The notes beneath the pieces are model-generated. The model was not told where the DNA came from. It ran no database searches and saw nothing but the letters and a program-made list of their open reading frames with translations. A stretch of DNA of 8,285 nucleotides from JAWPNA01 sp045402695 (GTDB taxonomy: Bacteria; Acidobacteriota; Polarisedimenticolia; JACPZX01; DASXTC01): assembly GCA_045402695.1 (NCBI GenBank), contig JAWPNA010000107.1:1-8285 (forward strand), written 5' to 3'. The position numbers and the translations under genes were made by a program. Below are positions 7,048 through 8,285 of this stretch, one piece after another; within the stretch, counting starts at the first letter, position 1, and each line of letters opens with the position of its first letter.

Positions 7048-7060
7048 CGGATAGAATCCG
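7048..7060 (+). promoter_or_regulatory. Perfect dyad CGGAT-AGA-ATCCG over the likely -10 of the transporter gene
   Basis: Five-base arms with perfect complementarity flank a three-base centre. The -10-like hexamer TAGAAT (7052-7057) lies inside the dyad, 34 bases before the ATG at 7092. This could be an operator overlapping the promoter. It could also be coincidental, since the arms are short. Confidence 0.35.
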
Positions 7061-7091
7061 CTCTCTTGCGCCATGTGCCTGATGGAGAACC

Positions 7092-7985
7092 ATGCACCCT
7101 AGCGCCGCCTCAAGATGGAGGATCATCGCCGCCGCCGCTCTCTTCTCCACCGGAGGCGCTGGGATCAAGGCATGCTCTTTCGGGAGCTGGCAGGTCGCGT
7201 GCCTCCGCTCGGGCATCGCCGCACTCGCGATCCTGGTCCTCCTGCCAGAGTCGCGCCGGCGCTGGAGCGGCAGGACCGCGGCCGTGGCGTGCGCATACGC
7301 CTTCACGATGATCCTGTTCGTGCACGCCAATAAGCTGACCACTGCGGCCAGCACCATCTTCCTGCAAGCCACGGCGCCTCTTTACCTGTTGTTTCTCGGG
7401 CCCTGGCTGCTGCGCGAGCCGGTGCGCCGCCGCGACCTGATCTTCATGACGGCCTTGGCGGCCGGCCTCGCCATGTTCTTCGTGGGGGTGGATCCCGCCG
7501 GGAGGTTTGCTCCCGATCCTCTCAGAGGGAATCTCGCCGCGCTGGGCAGCGGTTTCTGCTGGGCCTTCACGGTCACGGGGCTCAGGTGGGCGGCTCGCGG
7601 CCACGAGCCCGGATCCGGCTCGGCCGTCGTGGTCGTCTTCGCGGGCAACCTCATCGCCTGCGCCGCATGCCTTCCAGCGGCGCTGCCGATCGCTCTGCCC
7701 TCCTCCGCCGACGCCATCCTCGTGATCTACCTCGGTGTGTTCCAGATCGGCCTGGCATACGTGCTGCTCGTCCGCGGCATGAGCCGTGTTTCCGCGCTGG
7801 AAACCTCCCTGCTGATGCTGGTGGAGCCGGTCCTCAATCCAATCTGGGCCTGGCTGACGCACGGCGAGAGGCCGGGCGACTGGACGCTCGCGGCAGGAGC
7901 GCTCATCCTGGTCGCGACGGCGATCAGGACTTGGACCGAGACGCGGCGGATCGTGACTCGAGACCCCACTTCTTCTGGTCCATGA
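7092..7985 (+). CDS. EamA/DMT-superfamily permease, ten transmembrane segments
   Basis: 297 residues with ten hydrophobic segments at roughly 9-28, 32-52, 60-79, 84-107, 115-133, 145-167, 176-201, 205-228, 234-256 and 263-280. This is the classic two-times-five-helix DMT layout. Both halves carry the EamA signature of a helix with a conserved proline followed by an acidic residue and a polar loop: TAPLYLLFLGPWLLREPV (95-111) and VEPVLNPIWAWLTHGERP (244-261). Members move small metabolites such as amino acids, nucleosides or drugs across the inner membrane, usually outward; the substrate cannot be read from sequence. The Arg/Thr-rich tail after 280 should be cytoplasmic. The ATG at 7092 has GGAG (7084-7087) four bases upstream. 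It is divergent from the M14 gene across about 110 bases, so the two could share regulation. The next gene starts 63 bases downstream on the same strand. Confidence 0.93.
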   Translation: MHPSAASRWRIIAAAALFSTGGAGIKACSFGSWQVACLRSGIAALAILVLLPESRRRWSGRTAAVACAYAFTMILFVHANKLTTAASTIFLQATAPLYLLFLGPWLLREPVRRRDLIFMTALAAGLAMFFVGVDPAGRFAPDPLRGNLAALGSGFCWAFTVTGLRWAARGHEPGSGSAVVVVFAGNLIACAACLPAALPIALPSSADAILVIYLGVFQIGLAYVLLVRGMSRVSALETSLLMLVEPVLNPIWAWLTHGERPGDWTLAAGALILVATAIRTWTETRRIVTRDPTSSGP

Positions 7986-8009
7986 CGCGAGATTCCGCGG
8001 GCGATTCTG

Positions 8010-8015
8010 TATGAT
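8010..8015 (+). promoter_or_regulatory. Possible -10 element of the gene at 8049
   Basis: TATGAT, 33 bases before the ATG at 8049, in the 63-base gap after the transporter gene. No convincing -35 element is seen, and readthrough from the transporter promoter is an alternative. Confidence 0.35.
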
Positions 8016-8033
8016 GTGGCGACTTCGGGACCA

Positions 8034-8040
8034 GGGGAGG
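8034..8040 (+). promoter_or_regulatory. Strong ribosome binding site of the gene at 8049
   Basis: GGGGAGG, eight bases before the ATG at 8049. It fixes the start of the partial gene at the right edge. Confidence 0.7.
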
Positions 8041-8048
8041 ACGTTTTG

Positions 8049-8285
8049 ATGAATCCATCCACTCTCCACGCCGGCTTCTGCGCGGCGCTCGCCTTGCTCG
8101 CGGCCGGCGCCTCCGTGAAAAACCCCTACGCGCCCGACACGCCTGAGCCCGGCTCGGTGGAGGCGATCACCAGGTTCACCACCGACGCGCGGTACGGCAA
8201 TCCATGGGTGGCCTACGTCCCCGATTCGGCTACCGTTCCCTCGCCGGGACAGTACCTGGGGCACATCGCCGGCGCGCCAGGGGAG
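8049..8285 (+). CDS. N-terminus of an exported protein, probably a second M14-type metallopeptidase (partial)
   Basis: 79 codons are open to the right edge; the rest of the gene is outside the window. The N-terminus has a short signal peptide (hydrophobic AGFCAALALLAAGAS, cleavage near residue 22). The mature start (EPGSVEAITRFTTDARYGNP, then WVAYVPDSATVPSPGQYLGH, then IAGAPGE) resembles, from memory, the leader of large secreted M14 peptidases of Acidobacteriota-like and Gemmatimonadota-like bacteria. In these a similar PDS.TVPSP..LG.I.GAPGEL stretch precedes the zinc domain. No catalytic residue lies within the window, so the family call is inference and the export call is firmer. It has its own strong ribosome binding site. 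Confidence 0.65.
   Translation, partial: MNPSTLHAGFCAALALLAAGASVKNPYAPDTPEPGSVEAITRFTTDARYGNPWVAYVPDSATVPSPGQYLGHIAGAPGE

Noticed and set aside
7110..8264. A 384-codon minus-strand frame covering the transporter gene
   Set aside because: It is antisense to a clear ten-helix EamA protein and extends over the next gene's start; its Gly/Arg/Glu-rich product has no domain.
1..8285. A defence island, mobile element, CRISPR array or biosynthetic cluster
   Set aside because: No transposase, integrase, nuclease, repeat array, tRNA edge or cluster enzyme is present. The genes look like ordinary chromosomal ones with similar base composition.

Overview
This GC-rich window (small gaps, frequent third-position G/C, two probable TTG starts) looks like ordinary chromosome of a GC-rich, probably free-living bacterium. 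The gene types recall Acidobacteriota, Myxococcota/delta-type lineages or uncultured soil relatives. This is inference only: there is no rRNA, no marker gene and no lineage-specific signature here. I see no tRNA, CRISPR array, insertion sequence or phage gene.

Layout, left to right. (1) Minus strand, 1-852: an M20 metallopeptidase whose 3' end lies beyond the left edge. (2) Minus, 890-2020: an unrecognised exported protein that appears to contain two diverged copies of one domain. (3) Minus, 2143-2880: a short-chain dehydrogenase/reductase with an unusually short glycine-rich loop. These three are co-directional (order 3-2-1), with gaps of 122 and about 37 bases, and could form one transcription unit. 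(4) Plus, 2968-5067: a TMTC-like membrane protein, meaning a multi-pass GT-C/DUF1736-type part followed by TPR repeats, divergent from gene 3. (5) Minus, 5088-6980: an exported carboxypeptidase T-like M14 zinc carboxypeptidase with two C-terminal beta-type domains, convergent with gene 4 at a 20-base gap. (6) Plus, 7092-7985: a ten-helix EamA/DMT transporter, divergent from gene 5. (7) Plus, 8049 to the right edge: the N-terminus of an exported protein that resembles a second M14-type peptidase.

The only theme is extracytoplasmic peptide degradation (M20, M14 and probably a second M14), with a permease that could move small metabolites. No gene set here forms a recognisable pathway or a defence or mobile system. 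The most interesting points are the internal duplication in gene 2, the bacterial TMTC-like protein, and TAnnnT -10-like elements in most intergenic regions. One of these lies inside a perfect 13-base dyad in front of the transporter. No gap is longer than 300 bases.
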